Shown here one piece after another: positions 29,721 through 39,137 of a stretch of DNA of 64,000 nt (position 1 is the first letter of the stretch; each line of letters opens with the position of its first letter). The notes below the pieces were generated by a model. The model was not told where the DNA came from, searched no databases, and saw only the letters and a list, made by a program, of their open reading frames with translations. A program made the position numbers and the translations under genes. Origin of the DNA: G963664585 sp963664585 (GTDB lineage: Bacteria > Bacillota > Clostridia > Oscillospirales > Ruminococcaceae); NCBI GenBank assembly GCA_963664585.2, contig CAXXEO010000017.1, forward strand, positions 124,001 to 188,000, written 5' to 3'.

Positions 29721-29734
29721 AACACTGCCTCCTG

Positions 29735-31609
29735 TTAGTTAATTCCTAGCATGTGATTAACGCTTGTCCTACTGCGCTGTGCGGCTTTAATTATTTCACG
29801 ATATAAGTCGTCCCCTGACAACCCTTTTGCTGAGTATTTATCGACAAGCATTTGCAAGGTCTGATTTGGATCGGTAATGTCAAGTGCTTCGGCTACAGCC
29901 CTGTTCGTCATTGCAGCTCTGGCTTGTGTTCTAAACTGATTACGTAATTCAACGGCCTGTTTTGCTTGCTGTTCCAGTGGTTTTGTCTTATCAAGCAGAC
30001 TTGGAATTTTGGATTCATTCTCAAGGTACCATTTCCTTGCATCAACATCACTGAGGCTTGCGGGCTTTGGTGGTTCAGGAATCTTCAGGTCCCCCGCGCC
30101 CTCTTGATTTCCAGTATACTCCACGTCTCCGTTCTCCGCAACAGAATTGGCCGCGTCTTTTTCGAGCTTTCTCTTGTAGGCGTCAGCGTCGTTAAAGTCG
30201 TAGGTTTGCCCGTCCAGCGGCTGCTCTGATGTTTGCCGCACATCGCTTGCGGCGGTATCGGGCGGCGTTTCGTCGAATGCGGTACCCTGTGCCTTGGCCA
30301 CGCTCTCGGGGGAATTAAACTGCGTGTTTGCCCCGCCTTTCAGCAAAAAATTTGCGGCCTTTTTTATCCCGATACCTGTACCTGCCATGAAAGCGCCAGT
30401 TTCCGCGCCGCCTAAAGCATCGTTTATCAATTCATAGATGTTAAATTCAGCATTCGGGTCTTTCACTGCCTTATCCGCGGCATAGTTCAAGACATAAGTA
30501 GCCGCCGCCTGAGCGCCTCCATATCCCGCTTGTTTTAGAATTTCGAGCAGGGCATTTTTGCCAACATCAGTGGCAAGCATTTTTGACAGTTTTCCCATAG
30601 GGATTGCTGCCATGGCCCCAACAATTTCCCCTGAAATGATGCCTCGTTCTTGGGCTTCTTTTGCACTCTTCCCTTGTAATGAGAGATCATACTCTTTGTC
30701 AGCAGCCGCATCCGCACCGAGTACTAACGCCGGGATCGCCGGGCTGATCAAAGCTGTCGGAAGAACCGCAAGGGTCTGCCCTGCTCCAACCAGAGTGTCC
30801 GCAATTTTTTTGGGTGTAAAGATACCGACCCCCTCATCAGACAATCCCTCGCTTACTTGAGCTCTCGTCTGCCTTGCCTGGGCCATCTTGCGCATCCCTT
30901 GTGAGTTTTGGGCCGTCAGCGGCGTAGTCGTTGGCGTCACGCCCAGCCTCTTTGACTCGTCATCGATCCAGCGCTGGATTTCTCTTTCCACGCCGCCGCT
31001 TCCTTGTGCCATTAGGGCAAGCCGGTATCCTTCGGGGTCAGCCCCCATATCAAGCAGCTTTTTAATTTGCGCGTCGCGGTCATCGTTATTTCGATTTTAT
31101 GTATCGGCAAGCATGTAAGTATCAGCGGCTGCCTTCTGCCCGCTGCTTTTAAGCCCCAATCCGATACGGTCCAACACGCTGATTCCATCAGCTTGCACCG
31201 GAGCAGTCGGCACATATCCCTCGCCCTGATTGACAAGGTCGCCATAGCTTGATCCTACCGCATTCAAAAAGGCTTCAGGGCCTTCTTCTGTAGGCTGCGC
31301 ATTGCTTTCGTCAATCGTTTTGCCCGCCGCCTCGTCCTTTTGCTTCTGGACCAGCTCCGCATAGGCCTGCGAAGCAAAGGATTCCTTCAGCTTTTCATAG
31401 TCATTCAGTCCTAATCCCGGGTCTGCCACCCAGCCGGAATCATCCCTGACGGGCTCTTCCTCCCATGAGTTCGCGTTTTGCGTTTCCTGCTGAGCCGCTT
31501 TCTCATCGCCCGCATTCATCATTTCCTCTAGCTCGGAGTCAGTGTACTCCTCGGTACGCCAGCTCGGGGAAGTAATCAGCGATAAAAACTGCTTGAGATT
31601 AAACCCCAT
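29735..31609 (-). pseudogene. Polymorphic toxin C11: core C with NR-R-AR tip, internal stop
   Basis: Head MGFNLKQFLSLITSPSWRTE, one repeat unit and core C (AYMLADTY region, then LAVLPTALISPAIPALVLGA, GAETGAFMAGTGIGIKKAAN). The junction is EGAGD and the tip reads LLDKTKPLEQQAKQAVELRN, QFRTQARAAMTNRA, IIKAAQRSRTSVNHMLGIN. The frame is broken only by one TAA (31097-31099) where the related C10 has TAT in the same context (ADTYNRNNDDRD). It is a clean nonsense substitution, not a frameshift, so gene inactivation is more likely than sequence error. Confidence 0.85.
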
Positions 31610-31644
31610 GGGTTCACCTTCCTGTCAATCTTAATTTTGTCTGC

Positions 31645-31663
31645 TCTCCCGCCGATGGCGGGT
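31645..31663 (-). other. Short GC hairpin ahead of toxin C11
   Basis: TCCCGCC, loop GATG, GGCGGGT: a shortened form of the hairpin found before most toxin starts. The terminator-like second hairpin is absent here. Confidence 0.35.
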
Positions 31664-31687
31664 GAATAGAAACCCTCATTCCTAAAT

Positions 31688-32050
31688 TTAAAAACGAAAA
31701 GCGTCGTACTCCTGCCCCTGATATTGGAGTACGTCGCTTTCCGCGTCACAGTATCCGAATTTAAGCCGCGAACCGTTCGGAAAGGTAAAAGACTTGTCCG
31801 TTTCCTTATACTTCGCGATGTTCGTCAAATCGACATTCAAGGGGAGAATGTGGTTCTCCCGAAGCTCCGGGAATGTCCGGCGCAGGATCAATTCTTTGAT
31901 CCCCGCATAGTTAAGCGCCAACAGCTTTGCTTTCTGCCTGACTGCCCAGCTCTTGCCGCCTCCTCTTGCCCCGCCATAAGCGACAAAACGGGTTTTGGCC
32001 AGCATAAATTGACGCTGCTTCGGATTCGGGGCTGGCATTGTTCGTATCAC
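31688..32050 (-). pseudogene. terL 5' fragment (residues 1 to about 117)
   Basis: GTG start, identical to terL through VLQYQGQEYD, then AFRF and a stop. The breakpoint differs from the other fragments (about codons 127 and 191), so truncation happened more than once. Confidence 0.9.
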
Positions 32051-32177
32051 TATCTCTTCTCCTTGGGTTTCTGTACATCTTTATACAATGATGTTTTGAA
32101 ACATCATTCATTATTTTTTACGTTGAACCGCCCCACCCCTCGGTATATCACAACGTTAATTCCCCACAAAACCAAAA

Positions 32178-32250
32178 AGCCGCCCTCTCGGACAGCTTTC
32201 TACTATATATATTATACCTCTTGATTTTTTCCCAAGTGTATCAACATTTG
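32178..32250 (-). promoter_or_regulatory. Late-type promoter with hairpin (before C11 unit)
   Basis: GAGG instead of GGGG before TATAAT, as at 14.45 kb. The hairpin stem begins AAAGCTGTCC here, and the T-run is TTTTTGGTTTT. Confidence 0.55.
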
Positions 32251-32471
32251 AAAAAATATTTTTTTTTGTTTACTCGCGGTGAAAACAGAGCAGGAGAAAG
32301 GCGGGGGTCGCAAACGTCCCCGGTGCAGCGCACATCAGCCCGCACCGCGGGCTGAACGGCGGTCTTAAGCGGGGTCAGGTTTTGCGCGATAGAGTCGGAT
32401 TAGGAGTCGTGAAGCAAGAAATACCGCATGAATCAAGGGTTTTCATAGGTATGATGAACAACCCCTGCATT
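32251..32471. repeat. Cassette boundary element after C10
   Basis: No gene. Closely related to 14521-14767 (AACAGAGCAGGAGAAAGGCG, GTGCAGCGCACATCAGCCCG) and ends ACCGCATGAATCAAGGGTTT (32422-32441). Confidence 0.45.
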
Positions 32472-32681
32472 TCAGGCATTCTTAAATGAACCCATTTTAT
32501 CGTATTTTATGATAACATCATTTGCAGACTGTGGACCTTTTTGGGCAAGTGATGCATCTTCCATAGATATTTCAGCTTCAATTGGTCTACTTGCCATTTC
32601 ACCAGAATCAGTTCGTAAAAAGTATTTCCCTGAACGCTTCAAGATTTCTATACCATAATCATCAAAAATTTTAGTATCCAT
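32472..32681 (-). CDS. Small cytoplasmic immunity protein (C10)
   Basis: 69 residues (MDTKIFDDYGIEILKRSGKY...), no signal peptide, 16 bases after the toxin stop with an AGGAG-like site. Beta hairpin pattern followed by an acidic segment. It is the smallest immunity gene in the array. Family not recognised. Confidence 0.6.
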   Translation of the reverse strand: MDTKIFDDYGIEILKRSGKYFLRTDSGEMASRPIEAEISMEDASLAQKGPQSANDVIIKYDKMGSFKNA

Positions 32682-32697
32682 AGTTTATCTCCTCTAA

Positions 32698-34764
32698 TTA
32701 TTTTATTGGCCTTACAATGTATTGTTCGGGGCTCGGCGAATCAATAATTATCTCTGGAATTCCACCACTGGTATAACCGCCAGGAATCCATTTAAAGTTG
32801 GCTCCTTTTTCATTACCGCTTGGCATTCGCAAACCAGAGGGATTCGCAATGTCAATCCTCACAGGATTAGTTCCTAATTCACCAGGATCAAGGCCTAATA
32901 GCCGCTCAAGTTCTGAAATGTCCCCACCAACTCTAGCAATTAAATCATCAGCTATTGATGTTGGCATTACAAATGTTCCGCCAGGAGGCCCGGCATAACC
33001 TGAAGGTGCTTGGTAACTGATCTTGGTTACGCCGTCCTTAAATTGAGTAGTATGACTAGTAATGTACTCTTTTTTTAAATATGTTGCTGGATCAGGTCGG
33101 GAGTATTTCGGCGTTTTAAGAATTTCGTCAACTTGTATTTTCGGTATACCGGCCTTATTCCCCGCGCCCTTCGCAGAACCCGTTTCCTGTTGATTTCCAG
33201 TATACCCCAAATCTCCGTTCTCCGCAACAGACTTGGCTGCGTCTTTTTCGAGCTTTCTCTTGTAGGCGTCAGCGTCGGTAAAGTCGTAGGTTTGCCCGTT
33301 CATTGGCTGCTCCGATGTTTGCCGCGCATCGCTTGCGGCGGTATCGGGCGGCGTTTCGTCGAATGCGGTGCCCTGTGCTTTAGCCACGCTCTCAGGGGAA
33401 TTAAACTGCGTGTTTGCCCCGCCTTTCAGCAAAAAATTTGCGGCCTTTTTTATCCCGATGCCTGTACCCGCCATGAAAGCGCCAGCTTCAGCGCCGCCTA
33501 AAGCATCGTCAATCAATTCATAGATGTTAAATTCAGCATTCGGGTCTTTCACTGCCTTATCCGCCGCAAAGTTCAGGACATAGGTAGCCGCCGCCTGAGC
33601 GCCTCCATATCCCGCTTGTTTTAGAATTTCGATCAGGGCATTTTTGCCAACATCAGTGGCAAGCATTTCTGACAGTTTACCCATAGGAATTGCTGCCGTA
33701 GCCCCAACAATTACCCCTGAAATAATGCCTCGGTCTTGGGCATCTTTTGCGCTCTTCCCTTGCAATGAGAGATCGTACTCTTTGTTAGCAGCCGCATCCG
33801 CACCGAGAACTAACGCCGGAAGCGCCGGGCTAATCAAAGCTGACGGAAGAACCGCAAGGGTCTGCCCTGCTCCAACAATAGTGTCCGCAATTTTTTTGGG
33901 CGTAAAGATACCGACCCCCTCATCAGACAACCCCTCGCTTACTTGAGCTCTCGTCTGCCTTGCCTGGGCCATCTTCCGCATCCCTTGTGAGTTTTGGGCA
34001 GTCAGCGGCGTAGTCGTTGACGTCACGCCCAGCCTCTTTGACTCGTCATCGATCCAGCGCTGGATTTCTCTTTTCACTCCGCCGCTTCCTTGTGCCATTA
34101 GGGCAAGCCGGTATCCTTCGGGGTCAGCCCCCATATCAAGCAGCTTTTTAATCAGTGCGTCGCGGTCATCGTTATTTCGATTATATGTATCGGCAAGCAT
34201 GTAAGTATCAGCAGCTGCCTTCTGCCCGCTGCTTTTAAGCCCCAAACCAATACGATCCAATACGCTCACTCCATCAGATTGCACCGGAGCAGTCGGCACA
34301 TATCCCTCGCCATGATTTACGAGGTCGTCATAGCTTGACCCTACCGCATTCAAAAAGGCTTCCGGGCCTTCTTCTGTAGACTGCGCCTGGCTTTTGTCAT
34401 TCGTTTTGCCCACCGCCTCATCCTTTAAGCGCTGGACATAATCCGCATACACCTGCGTATCCAGCGGTACTTCCTGACTTGTAAAGTCATTCAGCCCCGT
34501 ATTCGAGTAAACGTCTGAACCCGAATCGTCCGGCTGACTCCATGTTGGCATCGTGTCGTTCAGTCCTAAACCCGGGTCTGCCACCCATCCGGAATCATCC
34601 GTGGCGGGTTCTTCCTCCCACGAGTTCGCGTTTTGCGCTTGCTGCTGTGCCGCTTCCTCATCGCGCGCTTTCAGGATCTCATCCAATTCGGAGTCAGTGT
34701 ACTCCTCGGTACGCCAGCCCGGGGAAGTGATCAGCGAGAATAACTGCTTTAAATTAAACCCCAT
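32698..34764 (-). CDS. Polymorphic toxin C10: core C, unassigned tip
   Basis: 688 residues, the longest intact toxin. Head, one repeat unit, core C (GADPEGYRLALMAQGSGGVK; hydrophobic LAVLPSALISPALPALVLGA; AGAFMAGTGIGIKKAANFLL), junction KGAGN. The tip of about 160 residues contains YKAP-like ISYQAPSGYAGPPGGTFVMP, LERLLGLDPGELG, VRIDIANPSGLRMPSGNEKG and WIPGGYTSGGIPEIIID. I remember no named domain with certainty. The conserved R, S-G-N-E and T-S-G-G residues look like an active site of a nucleotide- or NAD-handling enzyme, but that is a guess. Confidence 0.85.
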   Translation of the reverse strand: MGFNLKQLFSLITSPGWRTEEYTDSELDEILKARDEEAAQQQAQNANSWEEEPATDDSGWVADPGLGLNDTMPTWSQPDDSGSDVYSNTGLNDFTSQEVPLDTQVYADYVQRLKDEAVGKTNDKSQAQSTEEGPEAFLNAVGSSYDDLVNHGEGYVPTAPVQSDGVSVLDRIGLGLKSSGQKAAADTYMLADTYNRNNDDRDALIKKLLDMGADPEGYRLALMAQGSGGVKREIQRWIDDESKRLGVTSTTTPLTAQNSQGMRKMAQARQTRAQVSEGLSDEGVGIFTPKKIADTIVGAGQTLAVLPSALISPALPALVLGADAAANKEYDLSLQGKSAKDAQDRGIISGVIVGATAAIPMGKLSEMLATDVGKNALIEILKQAGYGGAQAAATYVLNFAADKAVKDPNAEFNIYELIDDALGGAEAGAFMAGTGIGIKKAANFLLKGGANTQFNSPESVAKAQGTAFDETPPDTAASDARQTSEQPMNGQTYDFTDADAYKRKLEKDAAKSVAENGDLGYTGNQQETGSAKGAGNKAGIPKIQVDEILKTPKYSRPDPATYLKKEYITSHTTQFKDGVTKISYQAPSGYAGPPGGTFVMPTSIADDLIARVGGDISELERLLGLDPGELGTNPVRIDIANPSGLRMPSGNEKGANFKWIPGGYTSGGIPEIIIDSPSPEQYIVRPIK

Positions 34765-34795
34765 GGGTTCACCTTCCTGTCAATCTTAAACTTTG

Positions 34796-34881
34796 TCTAT
34801 TCCACCGCTGTCGGCGGGGGAATAGACAAGCATCATCCCTAAATTTGAAAACGGATCGCGGTGTATTCCGCGATCCGTTTT
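34796..34881 (-). terminator. Tandem hairpins ahead of toxin C10
   Basis: The AACGGATCGCGG stem is kept with a changed loop (GTGTATTC region). The second hairpin is imperfect (CCACCGC, TGTC, GGCGGGGG). Confidence 0.5.
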
Positions 34882-34952
34882 ATGATGAAGCGAAGCGCAA
34901 ATGCTCCGCGTTTTTTGCGCTGTGCCCCCGCCCCTGCGGCTGCATTTTACCG

Positions 34953-35249
34953 CTATTTCGCAAGTTCTCCCACTTCCCCGCCCATGACGATACTGATCGT
35001 CGCGTCCATGTTTCCATCGATCGGCTGCATAGACTTGCCATACACCCGATCCATGATATTTTTAGCGGCATCCAGACGGACATCTATCTTTAAATTCTCA
35101 TTGTTCATCGTTTCAACCAAGAGCTTCGCTGCCGCCGGCGTTGCCACCTTCAGCGTTTCGATAGTTTCTTTCTCTATTTTAGACTTTCCTGTGGGGGCTC
35201 CTCCCTCTCCTTTGACAGTTCTGCTTCTTCCATTCTTGCTGGCAGGCAT
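34953..35249 (-). CDS. terS: Small terminase-like protein, copy 2
   Basis: 98 residues, differing from the other copies mainly in the flexible region (GEGAPTGKSK). The core VRLDAAKNIMDRVYGKSMQP is identical. Followed by the C10 hairpins and toxin, with no terL piece. Confidence 0.65.
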   Translation of the reverse strand: MPASKNGRSRTVKGEGGAPTGKSKIEKETIETLKVATPAAAKLLVETMNNENLKIDVRLDAAKNIMDRVYGKSMQPIDGNMDATISIVMGGEVGELAK

Positions 35250-35449
35250 CTTCCTCCCCCTCCTTTTCTATACATCATTTGTACTCTCTCATCTTGGCAT
35301 TCCCGGAGTATCAGCGCTTGCCCACCGTCTAAAGGCTCAATGAGCTTTGGGATACGCTTGACGTTTTGGAACACAATGCACTATTCTTTTTACGCCCAAC
35401 CGTCCCACCCCTCGGTATATTACAACGTTAAATCCCCACAAAACCAAAA

Positions 35450-35520
35450 AGCCGCCCTCTCGGACAGCTCTCTACTGTATTGATTATACCCCTTGATTTT
35501 TTCCCAAGTGTATCAACAAT
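35450..35520 (-). promoter_or_regulatory. Late-type promoter with hairpin (before terS copy 2)
   Basis: Standard copy with TTGATA, CACTTGGGAAAAAATCAA, GGGG, TATAAT and the hairpin followed by TTTTTGGTTTT. Confidence 0.55.
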
Positions 35521-35657
35521 AATAAAACATAGATTTTTTGTTGCCCGTTTCTCAAATGTTGCGGATTAAAGGCAGGGGTCGCAAGCCTCCCCGGCGCAAC
35601 GCACATCAGCCCGCAGTGCAGGCTGAAAGACGTTTCCTTATGGGGTCAGATTAGAAA

Positions 35658-36128
35658 TTAATTTTCGAACAACTCATCTTGAAACGGAACTTTTCCAAGT
35701 GTCTCCTGAATTTCTCGCGCCGCTTTTGCTGCATATTCAGAACCAATCGCTGAGTAAATTTGCAATCGTTTCGAGAATATTAAACGTCGTGGATCTTGAC
35801 TAGATATTCTATGCTTTGCTTCATAGTTAACGGAAATCCAAAAGACTTGGTCTTCAACTGCCAGAAAGGTTATTTCAAAGAGGTTCTGAGTAAGAATGTC
35901 TCTTTTTACAATTCCCCTTTCAATTTCACGAAAATGATATCCTTGACTATCGGAAAAGCAAAAACTACCCGTGGGATCCTGCGGTCGATTTTCCCTAAAA
36001 TACACTTTAAGAGGAATGAAGATGCCTTCTGTTTCTGTAACGGCTTTTGCTTTGTTGTAAAGCGATTTTATATATTGCTCTAATTCTGTGGTTGATAGAA
36101 CTTTCATACTTTTCTTTTCCCCCATCAT
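35658..36128 (-). CDS. Imm63-family immunity protein (C9)
   Basis: Up to 156 residues; the second ATG (36107, MKVLSTTELEQYIK) aligns better with the other Imm63 proteins. Motifs: GYHFREIERG, LFEITFLAVED, NYEAKHRIS, DPRRLIFSKR and a final LGKVPFQDELF. Cytoplasmic. It overlaps the end of the TNT orphan tip by four bases (ATGA) if the upstream start is used. Confidence 0.85.
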   Translation of the reverse strand: MMGEKKSMKVLSTTELEQYIKSLYNKAKAVTETEGIFIPLKVYFRENRPQDPTGSFCFSDSQGYHFREIERGIVKRDILTQNLFEITFLAVEDQVFWISVNYEAKHRISSQDPRRLIFSKRLQIYSAIGSEYAAKAAREIQETLGKVPFQDELFEN

Positions 36129-36625
36129 TTCAATATTTCTTTAATATACAACTGAACAATGAGGTCTTTAATCGTCATTGGCGTTTTAAACTGAGTTCCC
36201 CATCCTGTTGAAGCGCCCCATGGCTCGGCAAGAGATTTCGTTGCTCTCGGTATTAGCCTGATTACCTCAAATTCCTGATAAATTGACGTATGCGTAGAAG
36301 GCGGGAGCGACAAACTGTCGGCAGAGGAGCCTACTTCTGCAAGGAAGTCGCTGTTTTTTGTATAACCACCATATCTGCCCAGGCGTTTGCCTGGCTGCAG
36401 ATCGGTAATCTCTTTTGTGCCAAGAACGGCACCGTCATTTGGTGGTATATTAATCGTTCCATCCGCTTTATACCATGACTTTTTTTCGGGGATATTCGTG
36501 TCGATAAGGTCGTTCATGCTATTAACGCCTTTATCAACATACTTGTTTTGGGCATTCACCGCTTTGTCTATGTATCTTTGTGCAGCGTCCCCCGCGCCCT
36601 CAGGTGAAAAGCTATGGGCTTGCAA
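36125..36625 (-). pseudogene. Orphan TNT toxin tip C9
   Basis: A TTG start in frame with AHSFSPEGAGD, then a helical linker (QRYIDKAVNAQNKYVDKGVN) and a TNT NAD glycohydrolase domain: WYKADGTINIPPNDGAV, LQPGKRLGRYGG, SLSLPP, YQEFEVIRLIP, EPWG and GWGTQFKTPMTIKDLI. No head, repeats or core. Its 5' end touches the right end of an IS110 element at 36602. The catalytic-type R-Y-G and Q motifs are kept, so the tip could still be active if fused or expressed. Confidence 0.8.
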
Positions 36626-38170
36626 TTATCGCGTTGGCCTGTATTCGGTTTTCAAAAACAGAACATTACCGCACGTCCACTGATGGCGCCACATACGCCG
36701 TCTTGTTTTTCATCATGCCGTAGACGATGTTCACCAGACGCCTCATGATACACACCAGCGCCTGGGATTTGGTTTTGCCTTCGCCGAGCTTGCGACAGAA
36801 GTAGTCGTAGAAGATCGGATTATTCGGCTTGCCGCTTTTCGGGACGCAGACCATAGAAACGGCGAGAAAATAGAACAGACCGTGCAGCGCGCGGTTGCCT
36901 TGCTTGTTGCTCTCATCCCGGCCTTTGCCCGCCGAGCTGAAGCGCTTCGGGGCAATTCCGGTAAAACTCGCCAGCTTGTCCGCGTTCGGGAAGCGGCGGA
37001 TATCGCCGATCTCGGCGATCAGCTTGCCAGCAATGGCGCTGCCGACACCGGGCAGGGTGGTCAGTTTGTAATCAAAGGTCGCAAGCATTTTCTCAATTTC
37101 TGCGTCGATCTGTGAAAGCTCAAATACTTGGCGCTCCAAATCCCGTACAAGGCTTTGTGTGATGAAGTCCCGGGATAATTGGTAATCGCGTAGGGTGTCG
37201 CCGTCGTTTTTGACGCAGTCCAAAATCAAGGCCGCCTTGCTTTTAGCAATATTGGCGGCAATCGCCCTCAGTTCCGATGTTAAATCCTCTGCTGTCTTAC
37301 TCATCAGATGCATTGGCGAGGGATAGGTCTTCCAGAAATGCAGCGCGGATTTCAGGTCGACCTCACTGAAGAATTTCCGGTAGCTTGGGTACGCTACCGA
37401 TACCTGCTCATGCAGGGCGTTCTTTAGCCGAATTCCGTCGTTGACGATGGTATCACGGCGGTTCACGAGCTGAGACAGTGTCCAGTAGTTGTCCGCCGGT
37501 TTTGCGTCCGGCAGGGTATGCAGCTGGTCGATCAGCACCATCGCCACGCAGTAGGCGTCGTACTCGTCGTTCTTCTTCATGGTCGGGGCGCTTCTGCGCC
37601 GGTCATACGCCAGGGCGGGATTCACGTCCTTGACAACACAATCTTTTTCAAGGAGATAGACCGCGAGACTTCGTCCGTGGCCGTAGGCATTTTCAAGACC
37701 GTAAACAGGCGTTAAGCCGAACGTCAAAGCCTTTCTGTTTACCCGCCTGACGAGCTTTTCAAACTCGGCGGGCTTGTTTTCAATCACAAGGGTATCAAGC
37801 TTTTCATTCCAGCAATTCACCAGGACAGCGGTATGGGTTTTCTTATGCAAATCCATGCCGACATAGAGATAGCTTTCTCTTCTCTGCATTGCATCCGCCT
37901 CTCTTTTCCTGCCCTCTGCATCAAGACCCCGGTACCGGCAACCTCAGATGCCAGAATTCACGGCAAAACCGTGTTCAAGGGCGCGACAGCCTATCCACCA
38001 ACGGAATTTACGCTTCAAGCAGGTTACTATGTGTGTTCAGAAGTTTTACCTTCGGTAAAACCGGCTCTTACGAGCTGCACGACATCTTTTCGTGTTCGTG
38101 ATGTTAACTCTGCTAAAAGCTGTTTGCAAGTCATTTTTTCGGATGTCTCAGAACTGTCTTAAATTCAGAA
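36602..38170 (-). mobile_element. IS110-family insertion element, copy 1
   Basis: Contains the transposase and flanking non-coding DNA shared with the copy at 41.88-43.39 kb. The left boundary (36602) is placed where similarity between the two copies meets the toxin junction sequence GAGGGCGCGGGG. The right boundary is approximate. IS110 elements do not make long terminal inverted repeats, and none is seen. Confidence 0.7.
36666..37889 (-). CDS. IS110-family transposase
   Basis: 407 residues. The N-terminal RuvC-like DEDD domain shows YVGMDLHKKTHTAVLVN (first Asp), YGLENAYGHGRSLAVYLL (Glu) and KKNDEYDAYCVAMVLI (Asp pair). A helical middle is followed by the C-terminal Transposase_20 region LTTLPGVGSAIAGKLIAEIG and FTGIAPKRFSSAGKG. 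Length and both domains are complete. Very similar to the second copy; most differences are in residues 190-235. Confidence 0.93.
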   Translation of the reverse strand: MQRRESYLYVGMDLHKKTHTAVLVNCWNEKLDTLVIENKPAEFEKLVRRVNRKALTFGLTPVYGLENAYGHGRSLAVYLLEKDCVVKDVNPALAYDRRRSAPTMKKNDEYDAYCVAMVLIDQLHTLPDAKPADNYWTLSQLVNRRDTIVNDGIRLKNALHEQVSVAYPSYRKFFSEVDLKSALHFWKTYPSPMHLMSKTAEDLTSELRAIAANIAKSKAALILDCVKNDGDTLRDYQLSRDFITQSLVRDLERQVFELSQIDAEIEKMLATFDYKLTTLPGVGSAIAGKLIAEIGDIRRFPNADKLASFTGIAPKRFSSAGKGRDESNKQGNRALHGLFYFLAVSMVCVPKSGKPNNPIFYDYFCRKLGEGKTKSQALVCIMRRLVNIVYGMMKNKTAYVAPSVDVR

Positions 38171-38684
38171 AAAAGAGAAAGAGAGAGCTAAGGCGTTACC
38201 CCCTTAAACCCCCTCCTGCCGCAAATTATACGCCGGTTGTCAAAGTTTGTCAATTGGTGCAGTGTTACTAAAATATTACAATATTTTACTCCGCAATATC
38301 TGCAGAGAAAGAAGGTTGCCGGCGTGAGCCAACGTGTCGCCCTGTGTCGCGGTTTAGTGGCAAACGAGAGAAAGTACCACGCCAAGCGGCAGCAGCGAAC
38401 GTGGTGCCTTTGTGCGGCGTGTTTTACGCTCACAAAGTCAGCCGAAAATACGGTTTGCTACTCCTCAAAATAAGCAAAAATCGCAGGGTCGAAAATAGTG
38501 CAGGTTAAAGGCTTTATGCCGCTTTCGCGGCATAAAGCCCATAAACACCGACCGGCAAAGCCGTTCGGGGCTTGCGGTATGACATAACTTTTTGGGTGGC
38601 AACATGAAATGTTATGCTGGATTTTCAAAAAGTGAGTTATTGCATAGCCAAGTCTGCTAATGAACGGCCCCTATACAACTAATA
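37890..38684. ncRNA. IS110 upstream non-coding region, possible bridge RNA, plus boundary element
   Basis: No gene. 37890-38170 lies upstream of the transposase start, where IS110-group elements encode their bridge RNA. It contains short hairpins (CACGGCAAAACCGTG at about 37957-37971) whose loop sequence differs between copies while the flanks are conserved. 38310-38640 is the shared block with the GCCGCTTTCGCGGC hairpin. Assignment as RNA is an inference from position. Confidence 0.4.
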
Positions 38685-39125
38685 CTAAAAAAGACCTTTT
38701 GCAAAATCGGTAAATGTATCTGCGATAAAGTACATGTTTGATTCATCGTCTGAACTCGGGAATTCATAGGAGTGATCCCAGTAACATATTCCGGTGTCAT
38801 CACCTGAACACATCAAAACAAGGAATCCATGTTCAATACTATCGCCTATGATGACGGCCCCATCTAGCATGTCGCCCCTAAACATGGCCATCCATGTATC
38901 AATGTTCGCTTTTTCATGTGGTGTGCCAATTCCATATAGAACATCAACATGAATCGCTCCTTTAAGGCTTTTCACGAACACTTGGCAATTCTCATCTTTT
39001 TCGATGATTCCTCCGTTGTATTGCAACAGAAATTTGATATAGTCATTGGGCAGTCGAAGATGATATTGGTTTTCAAATGCTCTGATAGTTTCAATTTTCG
39101 CAGTGCCAAATTTATCTATTGCCAT
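38685..39125 (-). CDS. SUKH (SMI1/KNR4) family immunity protein (C8)
   Basis: 146 residues. N-terminal IRAFENQYHLRLPNDYIKFL followed by LQYNGGII is the SUKH/SMI1 signature, and the C-terminal part (CYWDHSYEFPSSDDESNMYF, IADTFTDF) fits as well. SUKH proteins are classic immunity partners of HNH-type nuclease toxins, as here. Cytoplasmic; begins 12 bases after the toxin stop. Confidence 0.9.
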   Translation of the reverse strand: MAIDKFGTAKIETIRAFENQYHLRLPNDYIKFLLQYNGGIIEKDENCQVFVKSLKGAIHVDVLYGIGTPHEKANIDTWMAMFRGDMLDGAVIIGDSIEHGFLVLMCSGDDTGICYWDHSYEFPSSDDESNMYFIADTFTDFAKGLF

Positions 39126-39137
39126 TTACGTCACCTC

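Noticed and set aside
24614..34764. MuF (phage head morphogenesis) domain in the toxins
   Set aside because: Phage toxins often have MuF, but I see no MuF motif in heads or cores; the cores look like hydrophobic polyvalent-protein segments instead.
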